Below, piece after piece: positions 35,895 through 48,815 of a stretch of DNA of 64,000 bases (its first letter is position 1; each line of letters starts with the position of its first letter). Below the pieces are notes generated by a model. The model was given only the letters and a program-made list of their open reading frames with translations, had not been told where the DNA came from and made no database searches. A program made the translations under genes and the position numbers. Source of the DNA: Tragulus kanchil (taxonomy: Eukaryota; Chordata; Mammalia; Artiodactyla; Tragulidae); the NCBI GenBank assembly GCA_022376925.1, contig JAIOJX010000030.1, positions 171,239,298 through 171,303,297 on the forward strand, in the 5' to 3' direction.

Positions 35895-36505
35895 TGGTAT
35901 ATGAGTCCAGTAGGGAGTAGAGAAATGTGAGGATGTTCCCCTTGCCATCTTCCCTTCCCATTATTCCCTCAAGATGCCACAGTACCATCCATGCATGCAT
36001 TTCCATCAACAGTGGACTCAGGTGGGAGAACAGAGTAATCAGTGCTGACAAATAGCACTCCAGAACATTCTCTGGCAAGGTAGTGGATGGTGTTTATTTG
36101 TTGGATACCTTTCATAAGAACTGTTTAGAGTGATACAGTATTGCTCTGAGAATGGAACCTCCCTGCATCCGGCAGGCTTATCATTTGGCATCTGGCATCT
36201 CTAGAGGGAGCACATCTTTATTTTCCTCTTTACGTCTTCCTCACTTTAGAGGTATATCCACAAGTTCATGTTCCAGTGATCTGTCTTAATGGTTGCAGAA
36301 GAAATTTAAGAAAATAACTTGGCAGGTTCCAAGGACGCTAATTTACTCATGCTTATCTTACAAATGATCTCAGACATTCCTCCAGTGGTAAATTCCAGCA
36401 TGAGATTTTTTTCTCTTGTTCTTCGAAGTTAGATATGCTCTGGTGGAGTTACATCATTATGCTTTAGTGTATATGAGTTAATCAGATAGCTTGTGGAAGC
36501 TGAGG

Positions 36506-36539
<34 letters not shown>

Positions 36540-37603
36540 TGGTTATGTTTTACTCTAAGGTAGCATTTTATCTCTCACTGCTCTTGATTGATGTTATGAC
36601 AGGTGTGAAGTGACACTTCATTGTGGTTTTGATTTGCATTTCCCTAATAATTAACAATGTTTAGCATCTTATCCTGTGTCAGTTAACCATCTGTATGTCT
36701 TTGGAAAAATGTGTCTCTTTAGGTTTTCCGTCTATTTTGATTCAATTGTTTTATTCAGTACCAAGTTGTACGAGCTGTTAGTGTATCTTGGGCATAACCC
36801 CTGGTTAGTCATATTTATTTGAAAGTATTTTCTACCATTCTGCTGGCTTTTCATTTTTTAATAGTTTTCTTTGTTGGAAAAATGTTTTTTAAGTTTGATT
36901 AGGTCCCATATGTTTGTTTTTGCTCTTATTTCTTTTGCCTTGAGAGACTGATCTAAGAAAACATTTTCTGGCAAGAAATGTTACTTTAATTTCATGGTAT
37001 GAGTCCAGTAGGGAGTAGAGAAATGTGAGGATGTTCCCCTTGCCATCTTCCCTTCCCATTATTCCCTCAAGATGCCACAGTACCATCCATGCATGCATTT
37101 CCATCAACAGTGGACTCAGGTGGGAGAACAGAGTAATCAGTGCTGACAAATAGCACTCCAGAACATTCTCTGGCAAGGTAGTGGATGGTGTTTATTTGTT
37201 GGATACCTTTCATAAGAACTGTTTAGAGTGATACAGTATTGCTCTGAGAATGGAACCTCCCTGCATCCGGCAGGCTTATCATTTGGCATCTGGCATCTCT
37301 AGAGGGAGCACATCTTTATTTTCCTCTTTACGTCTTCCTCACTTTAGAGGTATATCCACAAGTTCATGTTCCAGTGATCTGTCTTAATGGTTGCAGAAGA
37401 AATTTAAGAAAATAACTTGGCAGGTTCCAAGGACGCTAATTTACTCATGCTTATCTTACAAATGATCTCAGACATTCCTCCAGTGGTAAATTCCAGCATG
37501 AGATTTTTTTCTCTTGTTCTTCGAAGTTAGATATGCTCTGGTGGAGTTACATCATTATGCTTTAGTGTATATGAGTTAATCAGATAGCTTGTGGAAGCTG
37601 AGG

Positions 37604-37637
<34 letters not shown>

Positions 37638-38069
37638 TGGTTATGTTTTACTCTAAGGTAGCATTTTATCTCTCACTGCTCTTGATTGATGTTATGACAG
37701 GTGTGAAGTGACACTTCATTGTGGTTTTGATTTGCATTTCCCTAATAATTAACAATGTTTAGCATCTTATCCTGTGTCAGTTAACCATCTGTATGTCTTT
37801 GGAAAAATGTGTCTCTTTAGGTTTTCCGTCTATTTTGATTCAATTGTTTTATTCAGTACCAAGTTGTACGAGCTGTTAGTGTATCTTGGGCATAACCCCT
37901 GGTTAGTCATATTTATTTGAAAGTATTTTCTACCATTCTGCTGGCTTTTTCATTTTTTAATAGTTTTCTTTGTTGGAAAAATGTTTTTTAAGTTTGATTA
38001 GGTCCCATATGTTTGTTTTTGCTCTTATTTCTTTTGCCTTGAGAGACTGATCTAAGAAAACATTTTCTG
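35895..38069. repeat. Tandem duplication 12, period about 1098 bp
   Basis: Copies are 35895-36970 and 36995-38069, with 24 unmatched bases (36971-36994) between them. Copy 2 lacks two bases (AT) at its start, and copy 1 lacks one T about 120 bases before its end. The unit contains a (TA)16 microsatellite and the start of an old L1 fragment. The segment 37925-38069 also belongs to duplication 13. Confidence 0.92.
36507..36538. repeat. (TA)16 microsatellite
   Basis: Thirty-two bases of TA repeats. The duplicate at 37605-37636 has the same length, unlike the AG repeat in duplication 8. Confidence 0.95.
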
Positions 38070-38335
38070 CAGTTTATACTCAAGAATATTTTGCCTGTGT
38101 TCACTTCTAATTTCTAATTTCGTTGATTGGCATGTAGCTGTCCAGCTTTCCTGACGTCACTCACTGAAGAGACTTGTCTTTTCTCCATTGTATATTCTTG
38201 CCTCCTTTGTCATAGATTCATTGGTTATAGGCTTTACCCATTGGCTTTTAATTACCAAAGCTGGGGTTTAAATTGTGACTCTTGTGACATAAATTTGTGC
38301 AATCAGCCACAGCTTTTATTTCTGTTTCCATTTTT
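36560..38335 (-). mobile_element. Old L1 LINE, ORF2 C-terminal side, degenerate
   Basis: The plus strand reads ATTGTGGTTTTGATTTGCAT, TGTATGTCTTTGGAAAAATG, AGTTTGATTAGGTCCCATAT, then TGTATATTCTTGCCTCCTTT, which is antisense to the ORF2 region downstream of the reverse transcriptase. No long frame survives, so it is dead. Duplication 12 (junction near 36995) repeats its first part; it would be about 0.7 kb shorter if the duplicate were removed. Confidence 0.85.
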
Positions 38336-40105
38336 TGAATTTTAATTTTATTATCTTTAATGAAGTATGATTGACCCACAATACTGTTAGTTCTAGGAGC
38401 ACACCATAGTGATTTGATACTTCATCTGGCAGCGATGACTTATTTTGCCTTTCCCTTTCTAGTTTGGATCCCTATTATTTCTTTTCCTTGTCTGATTGCT
38501 ATGATTAGAATTTCCAGCACTCTGTTGAATATAAGTGATGAGAGTGGGCATTCTTGTCTTGTTCTTGATCTTACAGGAAATGCTTTCAATTTTATGCCAT
38601 TTAGCTATGCCCTGTCATATATGGCCTTTATTGCATTGATGTATGTTCCTTCTGTAACCACCCTTTCTTACACATAAATAGATGTTGAATTTTGTCAGAT
38701 GCTTTTTTATGCATCATCTGTTGATATTCTTTTTTTTTCATCTTTTTATTGATATTCTTATATTATTTTGTTCTTCAATTTGTTGATGTTTCATATCACA
38801 TTGATTACCATACAAATACTGAACAATCCTTGCATCCTTGGGATAAATTCCACTTGATCATGATGTATGATCCTTTCAATATATTGTTGAGTTCAGTTTC
38901 ATAATATTTCATTGAGAATTTTGCATCTGTCTTCACCAGTGTTACTGGCCCAGGACTGGTGCCAGTCTCAGGGGTTGGGGCGCCTATTACTGACTGCATG
39001 GCCTTGGGGATTTTCTACCATTCTGCTGGCTTTTTCATTTTTTAATAGTTTTCTTTGTTGGAAAAATGTTTTTTAAGTTTGATTAGGTCCCATATGTTTG
39101 TTTTTGCTCTTATTTCTTTTGCCTTGAGAGACTGATCTAAGAAAACATTTTCTGCAGTTTATACTCAAGAATATTTTGCCTGTGTTCACTTCTAATTTCT
39201 AATTTCGTTGATTGGCATGTAGCTGTCCAGCTTTCCTGACGTCACTCACTGAAGAGACTTGTCTTTTCTCCATTGTATATTCTTGCCTCCTTTGTCATAG
39301 ATTCATTGGTTATAGGCTTTACCCATTGGCTTTTAATTACCAAAGCTGGGGTTTAAATTGTGACTCTTGTGACATAAATTTGTGCAATCAGCCACAGCTT
39401 TTATTTCTGTTTCCATTTTTTGAATTTTAATTTTATTATCTTTAATGAAGTATGATTGACCCACAATACTGTTAGTTCTAGGAGCACACCATAGTGATTT
39501 GATACTTCATCTGGCAGCGATGACTTATTTTGCCTTTCCCTTTCTAGTTTGGATCCCTATTATTTCTTTTCCTTGTCTGATTGCTATGATTAGAATTTCC
39601 AGCACTCTGTTGAATATAAGTGATGAGAGTGGGCATTCTTGTCTTGTTCTTGATCTTACAGGAAATGCTTTCAATTTTATGCCATTTAGCTATGCCCTGT
39701 CATATATGGCCTTTATTGCATTGATGTATGTTCCTTCTGTAACCACCCTTTCTTACACATAAATAGATGTTGAATTTTGTCAGATGCTTTTTTATGCATC
39801 ATCTGTTGATATTCTTTTTTTTTCATCTTTTTATTGATATTCTTATATTATTTTGTTCTTCAATTTGTTGATGTTTCATATCACATTGATTACCATACAA
39901 ATACTGAACAATCCTTGCATCCTTGGGATAAATTCCACTTGATCATGATGTATGATCCTTTCAATATATTGTTGAGTTCAGTTTCATAATATTTCATTGA
40001 GAATTTTTGCATCTGTCTTCACCAGTGTTACTGGCCCAGGACTGGTGCCAGTCTCCAGGTGTGTGGGGATGGGGGCGCTCTATTACTGACTGCATGGCCT
40101 TGGGG
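37925..40105. repeat. Tandem duplication 13, period 1085 bp
   Basis: Copies are 37925-39009 and 39010-40105, no spacer and no clear microhomology. The last 90 bases of copy 1 are shortened: CTCAGGGGTTGGGGC stands where copy 2 has a longer CTCCAGGTGTGTGGGGATGG stretch, and one T is lost near 38920. Two plus-strand short frames recur with identical translations; both are antisense to L1. Confidence 0.92.
38336..38960 (-). mobile_element. Old L1 LINE: 3' end joined to RT region
   Basis: Starts with an L1 3'-end-like stretch (ATTTTATTATCTTTAATGAA, then CCACAATACTGTTAG) and passes directly into the antisense of the reverse transcriptase region (TTCCAGCACTCTGTTGAATA, TTGTCTTGTTCTTGATCTTA, CAATCCTTGCATCCTTGGGA). 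The C-terminal half of ORF2 is missing between them, so the element is internally deleted. Its duplicate is 39421-40045. Confidence 0.8.
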
Positions 40106-40675
40106 TCCTGGTACTGATGCTGACTGGCTGTTGGGTGGGAAAGCCTCCAGTGCTCATCAGCTAGTTTGAGAACACCAGAATGCAGTTTTCCAGCTCCACT
40201 GTCCACATGGTGGAAAGCATGTTCCTTTCAAACTACTGCTTCTGAACTGGGACTCATGCATGTGAGATTTTGAGTGAGCTCATTACGAGTGTGTTTCCCG
40301 AAGCTTTGCGTGCCTCCCATATGCAAGCCCCACTTGTCTTCAAACCAGACGGTCTTGGGGCTCGTCTTCCCAGTGCAGGATGATGGTGCTGGGGAGCTTG
40401 ATGTAGGGTTCAGACCCCTCCCTCCCTGAGGAGGACATATGCAGTTGTGATTATCTTCTCATTTGCGGGTTGCCTACCCCAGCATATGGGTCGTATCTAT
40501 ATTACTGCTCCTACCTGTCTTATTGGGGTCCCTTTATATCTTTAGCTGTGGAAGGCTGTTTCTGCTGGTCTTCAGGTCACTCTCGTCAATAGTTGTATCT
40601 GTAGCTGTGATTTTGGTGTACCTGTGGGAAGAGGAGAGCTCAGGGTCTTCTTCTTCTGCCTTCTTGACCATTCAT
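40046..40675 (-). mobile_element. L1 5' UTR remnant
   Basis: Read on the minus strand, the right end begins GGTCAAGAAGGCAGAAGAAG, followed by ACCCTGAGCTCTCCTC and CACAGGTACACCAAAATCAC. This is the start of an artiodactyl L1 5' UTR. Next to the RT fragment it implies a nearly 5'-complete L1 with large internal deletions. The 76-residue plus-strand frame here is antisense to it. Confidence 0.75.
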
Positions 40676-41290
40676 TCTTTTACCATTTTTTAGCAGTAGT
40701 ATATTGGGGAATGTACGTTCAATTTACCCAGAATTCCTTTTAAAAACATGATAGTTGCTTGTGTTTTTAAAACCCTGCAATTACTTCTCCAGCTTCCCCA
40801 AATCTGCAGCTCATTTTGGTGGGGCTGAGCTTATCTTAGTACTGAGCTTAATTATTTAGGAAGTTTCCTGAGGCATGTTTTCCCTTCTGATTCAAACCCA
40901 GTCTCTCTGTGACCTCCATTAAAGAGGTGCCGAGATGCAAACAATCATGGTGAAGTATGTATTTCAATGGGTATTTCAGCTGCACAGAAGATATGCAGAA
41001 TTCTGAGAAAACAGAGTCTTACCATCTGCAAAATGGCATTTCATCAGCATGCAGTTTTATTTCTCCCCAAGAACTCTAAATCCCTAGAGCTGTTTTAATC
41101 TTGCCTCATTAAAAGTTAATATAATTTGGGTTGGCACTATTCATTTTGTGTCTGGACACCTCATTTACCCAGCTCAGCCTGGGTTTCTATACACCAAGCT
41201 TGTGTGGAAGTGCGTGCATCCACCTTACCTTCATTCAAGTTGCAGACCCAGATGTGAGTAATCAATAGTTGATCATTGATAAATGATAAT
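40676..41290. other. Non-coding DNA, nothing recognised
   Basis: No repeat family or gene recognised between the L1 5' end and duplication 14. Confidence 0.45.
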
Positions 41291-43434
41291 CATTACAGAG
41301 AATACAGATTCCAATGTCAGACACAGAATGGATGCTAGTTATTTGTTGTTGGATAATTCAGGAACGTCTGGAGGTAACAGAGAGAGATTGCTCTGTTGTA
41401 CTTATTACCCAGCCCAGGGGAGGAGTGTAAAACATTCATACTTGAACTCTGAAAGTATCAGAAACTTGATGGCCAGGAAAGCTTTGTAGGAGAAAGCTTA
41501 GTAAGCCCACATTTCTCTGGCATGTCCTGCAGAAGACTGCTAATGTCGAGAATCTCTATCTTAAGAGTTAAATTCTTTGTCCCCGAGTCCTGTATGGTTG
41601 GATATTGCGTGATCAGGAGAAGAGAATGGGCAGAGCAGTATTTTTAGACTGAGGAGTTACCCATGCGTACCACAGGTAGCTTCCTGAGTGGTGGTCATCA
41701 ATTCCCCTGGGACCTCCACAGTCATTTAATGCATTATTCATTTGTATCATTCATTTTCTATTCATTTGTCCAAAACACCCCATGGAACCCCCGCTATATG
41801 CAAACACTTGCTGGGACATGAATGCAAAAATATAACAAAAGCTAAAATACGAATTTGCCTCTGGAGTGCTTATATTCTATACAGAGGGGAGACACATGTG
41901 GTAGACGTTCATGGAGTTACTAGAACATGAATCTGAGAGTATAGGAGGTGAGTGATTAGGGGGTGGCCGAAAGTATTATATATGAAGAAACTTTCAGTAT
42001 TCATCCTGAATGCTGAAAGCGTCATCATTCATCAGGTAGAGAAGGTAGACAAAGGAATTTGCCAAGAGAAAGCATAAAGACTTTCTGTTTATGACCAAGT
42101 AGATTCCTTGATTTGAAGAATAGTGATGTGTGAGTTGATATAGTGGGGACTGAAATTGGGATAAGCAGGCAAGTAGTAACCATACTGAGAAATGTTGTGT
42201 TTTGGCCTTCTGCCCAACAGTTCTTACAGATTTTTTTATAACATGTAGAAATATATAGAGAGGGAGTCATCTGTCTGTTTCCACACTGTATGCAGAGCAC
42301 TCTGAGGTAATATATGGTGAATTTACTAAGCATGTAGAAATATTGAGAGAGGCAGCCTGGGAAAAAGGGGGACGTGAAATACATTGCAAATAACTTGAAA
42401 AGCATTACAGAGAATACAGATTCCAATGTCAGACACAGAATGGATGCTAGTTATTTGTTGTTGGATAATTCAGGAACGTCTGGAGGTAACAGAGAGAGAT
42501 TGCTCTGTTGTACTTATTACCCAGCCCAGGGGAGGAGTGTAAAACATTCATACTTGAACTCTGAAAGTATCAGAAACTTGATGGCCAGGAAAGCTTTGTA
42601 GGAGAAAGCTTAGTAAGCCCACATTTCTCTGGCATGTCCTGCAGAAGACTGCTAATGTCGAGAATCTCTATCTTAAGAGTTAAATTCTTTGTCCCCGAGT
42701 CCTGTATGGTTGGATATTGCGTGATCAGGAGAAGAGAATGGGCAGAGCAGTATTTTTAGACTGAGGAGTTACCCATGCGTACCACAGGTAGCTTCCTGAG
42801 TGGTGGTCATCAATTCCCCTGGGACCTCCACAGTCATTTAATGCATTATTCATTTGTATCATTCATTTTCTATTCATTTGTCCAAAACACCCCATGGAAC
42901 CCCCGCTATATGCAAACACTTGCTGGGACATGAATGCAAAAATATAACAAAAGCTAAAATACGAATTTGCCTCTGGAGTGCTTATATTCTATACAGAGGG
43001 GAGACACATGTGGTAGACGTTCATGGAGTTACTAGAACATGAATCTGAGAGTATAGGAGGTGAGTGATTAGGGGGTGGCCGAAAGTATTATATATGAAGA
43101 AACTTTCAGTATTCATCCTGAATGCTGAAAGCGTCATCATTCATCAGGTAGAGAAGGTAGACAAAGGAATTTGCCAAGAGAAAGCATAAAGACTTTCTGT
43201 TTATGACCAAGTAGATTCCTTGATTTGAAGAATAGTGATGTGTGAGTTGATATAGTGGGGACTGAAATTGGGATAAGCAGGCAAGTAGTAACCATACTGA
43301 GAAATGTTGTGTTTTGGCCTTCTGCCCAACAGTTCTTACAGATTTTTTTATAACATGTAGAAATATATAGAGAGGGAGTCATCTGTCTGTTTCCACACTG
43401 TATGCAGAGCACTCTGAGGTAATATATGGTGAAT
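41291..43434. repeat. Tandem duplication 14, period 1112 bp
   Basis: Copies are 41291-42322 and 42403-43434. The 80-base spacer (42323-42402) is in neither copy, but its GCATGTAGAAATATTGAGAG stretch is a diverged repeat of 42241-42266. The copy bodies look identical. Recurring short frames (68 and 62 residues) are unrecognised. The last part of copy 2 is shared with duplication 15. Confidence 0.92.
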
Positions 43435-45462
43435 ACAAGGTAGGGTGGAAATCCTGAAGCCGTTGATGCTAGGACTTTTGTAGTCTTCCAGGTGAGATAT
43501 GTTGAGGGCTGAACAGACAGGTCTAATGCCAGTGATGTTCCACTGGGATGGAGAGCATGGATCAAGAGCATGGGTAAAGCTATAAACAAGGAGTTTGGAA
43601 AAAGAACACACTGAGTTTGAAAACACTGAAGAAATTTCTCTGAAGGTGGAAGGAAGGACTGAAAGTGTGGGGTTAGATCTTAGCAGAGGTATCAGAAAGA
43701 AAGCAAGGTCAGGGTTTGAAATAATTATATGATGGGTTGATAGACTTACGGGGTTGAGAAATCATGGGTAAGTCAGTAGAGACACACAAATGAAAGCATG
43801 ATGAGTCTCCATGTCTTCTGGGATGAGCAGAGAAGAGGCCAGTAAAGGAGACCATGTGGAGGTGATCCGAAAGTCAGAGGGCAATAGTGAGGGAGACCCA
43901 GAGGAAATGCTGCCGTCTTACCACTACAGTACTAAAATTTTCAGTGAAGAGGAACTTAAGTTGATCCTTACAATGAATACAGTCTATTACTTGTTTTTCT
44001 TCAATTTATATGATTAGGCTTTATTGAATTTATTTGACTATCTACATTATGCTAATAGGAGATGAAGAAATGTAATTGTAGCAGTGCTTAGTAATTAGTT
44101 CAGAAGAATGTAGGAGCATATTAGTAAAGCAGAACAGAATTTTATTTGCTCTTTGCATAAGAAGAGGACCTCATTGTCATACTTATTAAGTGATGTGTTT
44201 TAATGACAAAAGCTTCTGAAGTAGTAGTTCCTCCATTATATTTTGTAATTAAGCTTGAGCTGAAACCAGAGGGAGTATGTGTCTCAGGTGATTTTTGACT
44301 TTTGTTGAAATAAAGTTAATTTACAGTGTTTGCCAAGTGGGGAGATTCCTTGATTTGAAGAATAGTGATGTGTGAGTTGATATAGTGGGGACTGAAATTG
44401 GGATAAGCAGGCAAGTAGTAACCATACTGAGAAATGTTGTGTTTTGGCCTTCTGCCCAACAGTTCTTACAGATTTTTTTATAACATGTAGAAATATATAG
44501 AGAGGGAGTCATCTGTCTGTTTCCACACTGTATGCAGAGCACTCTGAGGTAATATATGGTGAATACAAGGTAGGGTGGAAATCCTGAAGCCGTTGATGCT
44601 AGGACTTTTGTAGTCTTCCAGGTGAGATATGTTGAGGGCTGAACAGACAGGTCTAATGCCAGTGATGTTCCACTGGGATGGAGAGCATGGATCAAGAGCA
44701 TGGGTAAAGCTATAAACAAGGAGTTTGGAAAAAGAACACACTGAGTTTGAAAACACTGAAGAAATTTCTCTGAAGGTGGAAGGAAGGACTGAAAGTGTGG
44801 GGTTAGATCTTAGCAGAGGTATCAGAAAGAAAGCAAGGTCAGGGTTTGAAATAATTATATGATGGGTTGATAGACTTACGGGGTTGAGAAATCATGGGTA
44901 AGTCAGTAGAGACACACAAATGAAAGCATGATGAGTCTCCATGTCTTCTGGGATGAGCAGAGAAGAGGCCAGTAAAGGAGACCATGTGGAGGTGATCCGA
45001 AAGTCAGAGGGCAATAGTGAGGGAGACCCAGAGGAAATGCTGCCGTCTTACCACTACAGTACTAAAATTTTCAGTGAAGAGGAACTTAAGTTGATCCTTA
45101 CAATGAATACAGTCTATTACTTGTTTTTCTTCAATTTATATGATTAGGCTTTATTGAATTTATTTGACTATCTACATTATGCTAATAGGAGATGAAGAAA
45201 TGTAATTGTAGCAGTGCTTAGTAATTAGTTCAGAAGAATGTAGGAGCATATTAGTAAAGCAGAACAGAATTTTATTTGCTCTTTGCATAAGAAGAGGACC
45301 TCATTGTCATACTTATTAAGTGATGTGTTTTAATGACAAAAGCTTCTGAAGTAGTAGTTCCTCCATTATATTTTGTAATTAAGCTTGAGCTGAAACCAGA
45401 GGGAGTATGTGTCTCAGGTGATTTTTTTGACTTTTGTTGAAATAAAGTTAATTTACAGTGTT
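43213..45462. repeat. Tandem duplication 15, period 1130 bp
   Basis: Copies are 43213-44330 and 44343-45462, with 12 unmatched bases (44331-44342). Copy 1 loses two T bases 40 bases before its end, in the L1 3'-end homopolymer. The frames at 43811-44017 and 44941-45147 are identical, 68 residues, charged and unrecognised; they have no promoter-like or splice context and I do not call them genes. Confidence 0.92.
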
Positions 45463-46010
45463 GTGTTTCAGGTGTATAACAAAGTGATTCAGTTATACTA
45501 TATATATATATTTATTTTATATACAGTTATATATATACATATAAAGTGTATATATATATATATATATGCACATATATACATACATACATTCTTTTTAAGA
45601 TTATTTTCCATTATAGGTTGTTAAAAGATATTGAGTATAGTTCCCTGTGCAACAAGTAGGTCCTTGTTGGTTATCTATTTTCTATACAGTAGTATATATA
45701 TTAGAATCCCAAACTCCTAATTTATCCCTTCCCCTTTTCCTCTTTGGTAACCATAAGTTTATCTTCTATGTAAATGAGTCTATTTCTGTTTTGTAAGTAG
45801 GTTGATTTCTATCAGTTTTTCAAAATTGCACATATAATTGACATCATATGATACTTCTCTTTCTGACTTCCCTCACTTAGTATGATAATCTCTAGGTCCA
45901 CCCATTTCTGTAAATGGCAGGCATCCTTTCATTCTCTTTTCTGGCTGAGTAATAGTCCACTGTATACATCTATTGCTTATTCGTGTCTCACTTTTATAGG
46001 TAGTCTCTTG
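45424..46010 (-). mobile_element. L1 LINE 3' end fragment
   Basis: The plus strand carries AGTTAATTTACAGTGTTGTG, AACAAAGTGATTCAGTTATA, TTCCCTGTGCAACAAGTAGG and AGTATGATAATCTCTAGGTC, antisense to the last ORF2 codons and 3' UTR of an artiodactyl L1. It is interrupted by TA-rich simple sequence at about 45500-45570. It is 5' truncated and inactive. The 5' part is repeated at the end of copy 1 of duplication 15. Confidence 0.88.
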
Positions 46011-46083
46011 GCACTGAGTAGAGTTTTATTGAGTTTTGTGTATAAGTATCTCAGACTTAAACAAGGAGGCTTGCTAAGTAATA

Positions 46084-48491
46084 TCTCATCTCTCAGCATA
46101 TTAATTTATTCATCAAGTATTTTTTTTAGTCTCTATGAATTATTCAAGACTGGAAATAATGCAGTAAAAAAAATCAACATCTGTACTCTCCCAGGGCTAT
46201 GTTTATATGATTCCAAAGAAAGAAGTGGAAAATCTATCAGTAAAACTTAGATGCTATTAACTGCTTTGACAAATCATAGTACCATGAGGGATCAAGACAA
46301 GATTAGAAGCCTCTGCACCTCGCCCCACTGTGATGGGCAGTGGCGGCTCCAGCAGTCAGGGAATCAGTGGTGAGTCCCTGTGGATAACATGTGGTCCTGA
46401 GTGCTTGCTCTCAGCAGAAGCTTCTCCCTTCCATGTTGGCTCCTTTCTTTCTCTTCCACGTTGAGCCCCATGATCAGCAGCTGGTCAGTCCTGGAAACTC
46501 AAGAGAGCCTTGCTGTGATTCCTCCAGTTCTTTGCTCTCTCGAGCAGCTCTTCCGCCCCTCCACTGGGATGTGTCAGTTCATCTTTAAGCCCCCCAGAGA
46601 GGATAGCTCCCTATGGACTTACAGAGATGTTCTCTAGCTGTGTATCCCTGGCCAGCCAGCTTTTTGGCTTTCAGTATTGACGTTTAAAAACTGTGTCAGT
46701 AATACATGACACTGGGGAAACATTCAAACAAAAGAGGGGAGTATGGAAATACATGTTTTCTCTTAGATTTCTTCCCCTAGTTCTTCCCAACTTCAGCCGA
46801 CTCCCTAGAAGGCATAACCTTTACTGGTTTCTTTTGTATTTTTCCTTTTGTGTCAGAGTAAGAGATCAAGGCCTGATCCCTCATCCTGAAATACTGAAAT
46901 GCCTGATCAGTCTTTTTATATTGGGTTATGGGTTCTACTAAGCTTTGATCTTAGTTACTCGAGAGTGCATTTGGATGTAGATTTGTAGGACATCAGACAG
47001 GAGGAGTAGGGACCCATGTAATAGCAGTGCAGTGTGAAATCACAGACTCTGGGAACTTCCCTGGTGGTCCCATGGTTAAGACTCTGTGCTCCCAAATGCA
47101 GGAGGCCTGGGTTCGAACCCAAGTGAGGGAACTAGATCACACATGCCCCCAGTGAAGATCCTGAATGCCACACCTAAGGCCCAACAGAGCCAAAAGATAA
47201 AATAACAGACTCGGTAAGAGACCCCAGATGTAAGAGAGAAACTGACATGCATGTAGCTGTGTAGCAGCAGAGATGATTCGAGACTTAAAATTCTATTCTC
47301 ATCTCTCAGCATATTAATTTATTCATCAAGTATTTTAGTCTCTATGAATTATTCAAGACTGGAAATAATGCAGTAAAAAAAATCAACATCTGTACTCTCC
47401 CAGGGCTATGTTTATATGATTCCAAAGAAAGAAGTGGAAAATCTATCAGTAAAACTTAGATGCTATTAACTGCTTTGACAAATCATAGTACCATGAGGGA
47501 TCAAGACAAGATTAGAAGCCTCTGCACCTCGCCCCACTGTGATGGGCAGTGGCGGCTCCAGCAGTCAGGGAATCAGTGGTGAGTCCCTGTGGATAACATG
47601 TGGTCCTGAGTGCTTGCTCTCAGCAGAAGCTTCTCCCTTCCATGTTGGCTCCTTTCTTTCTCTTCCACGTTGAGCCCCATGATCAGCAGCTGGTCAGTCC
47701 TGGAAACTCAAGAGAGCCTTGCTGTGATTCCTCCAGTTCTTTGCTCTCTCGAGCAGCTCTTCCGCCCCTCCACTGGGATGTGTCAGTTCATCTTTAAGCC
47801 CCCCAGAGAGGATAGCTCCCTATGGACTTACAGAGATGTTCTCTAGCTGTGTATCCCTGGCCAGCCAGCTTTTTGGCTTTCAGTATTGACGTTTAAAAAC
47901 TGTGTCAGTAATACATGACACTGGGGAAACATTCAAACAAAAGAGGGGAGTATGGAAATACATGTTTTCTCTTAGATTTCTTCCCCTAGTTCTTCCCAAC
48001 TTCAGCCGACTCCCTAGAAGGCATAACCTTTACTGGTTTCTTTTGTATTTTTCCTTTTGTGTCAGAGTAAGAGATCAAGGCCTGATCCCTCATCCTGAAA
48101 TACTGAAATGCCTGATCAGTCTTTTTATATTGGGTTATGGGTTCTACTAAGCTTTGATCTTAGTTACTCGAGAGTGCATTTGGATGTAGATTTGTAGGAC
48201 ATCAGACAGGAGGAGTAGGGACCCATGTAATAGCAGTGCAGTGTGAAATCACAGACTCTGGGAACTTCCCTGGTGGTCCCATGGTTAAGACTCTGTGCTC
48301 CCAAATGCAGGAGGCCTGGGTTCGAACCCAAGTGAGGGAACTAGATCACACATGCCCCCAGTGAAGATCCTGAATGCCACACCTAAGGCCCAACAGAGCC
48401 AAAAGATAAAATAACAGACTCGGTAAGAGACCCCAGATGTAAGAGAGGAAACTGACATGCATGTGTAGCTGTGTAGCAGCAGAGATGATTC
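46084..48491. repeat. Tandem duplication 16, period 1209 bp
   Basis: Copies are 46084-47279 and 47297-48491, with about 17 unmatched bases between. Copy 2 has a T-run four bases shorter about 35 bases from its start. The last 50 bases of copy 1 lose a G and a GT. Each copy carries one CHR-type SINE with its own target duplication. Four plus-strand frames recur with identical translations but resemble nothing known. Confidence 0.92.
47042..47212 (+). mobile_element. CHR-type SINE with 8-bp TSD
   Basis: The tRNA-like head GGGAACTTCCCTGGTGGTCC, a perfect B-box in GGGTTCGAACCC near 47110, then AACTAGATCACACATGCCCC and the tail AAAAGATAAAATA. It is flanked by ACAGACTC at 47042-47049 and 47205-47212. 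An old, inactive Cetacea-Hippo-Ruminant SINE. The duplicate is at 48251-48421. Confidence 0.9.
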
Positions 48492-48815
48492 TGACATGGA
48501 TCCACTGCAGAACAAACTGACATCAGTAGTTTGCTCTATGCATTTTCTCTGCTGCCAGGCCTCACTGATGCTGCACATCTCTACAGCTAGAGTGACCGCC
48601 AACCCTCTTTCCTCTCCATGAAGAGTGAGCTCTGTCTCTTCAAATTTGGTCCTTGTCTTATCTTGGCCTAGTAAAGCCTCTAATTTACATTAAATAGGCT
48701 CCCTTGGTTCGTTTCAAGTAATTTCTTCCTTTTAAAACTAAGTTTTTAGAAAGAGTATTTTATATAATCACACACAGAAAGCCATCACACATTTTAATAA
48801 GTATAATCCAACTGT
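48492..48815. other. Non-coding DNA, nothing recognised
   Basis: AT-rich sequence between duplications 16 and 17; no repeat family or gene recognised. Confidence 0.45.

Noticed and set aside
47100..47125. tRNA-like B-box in GGGTTCGAACCC
   Set aside because: It belongs to the tRNA-derived head of a CHR SINE; no complete cloverleaf or acceptor stem is present.
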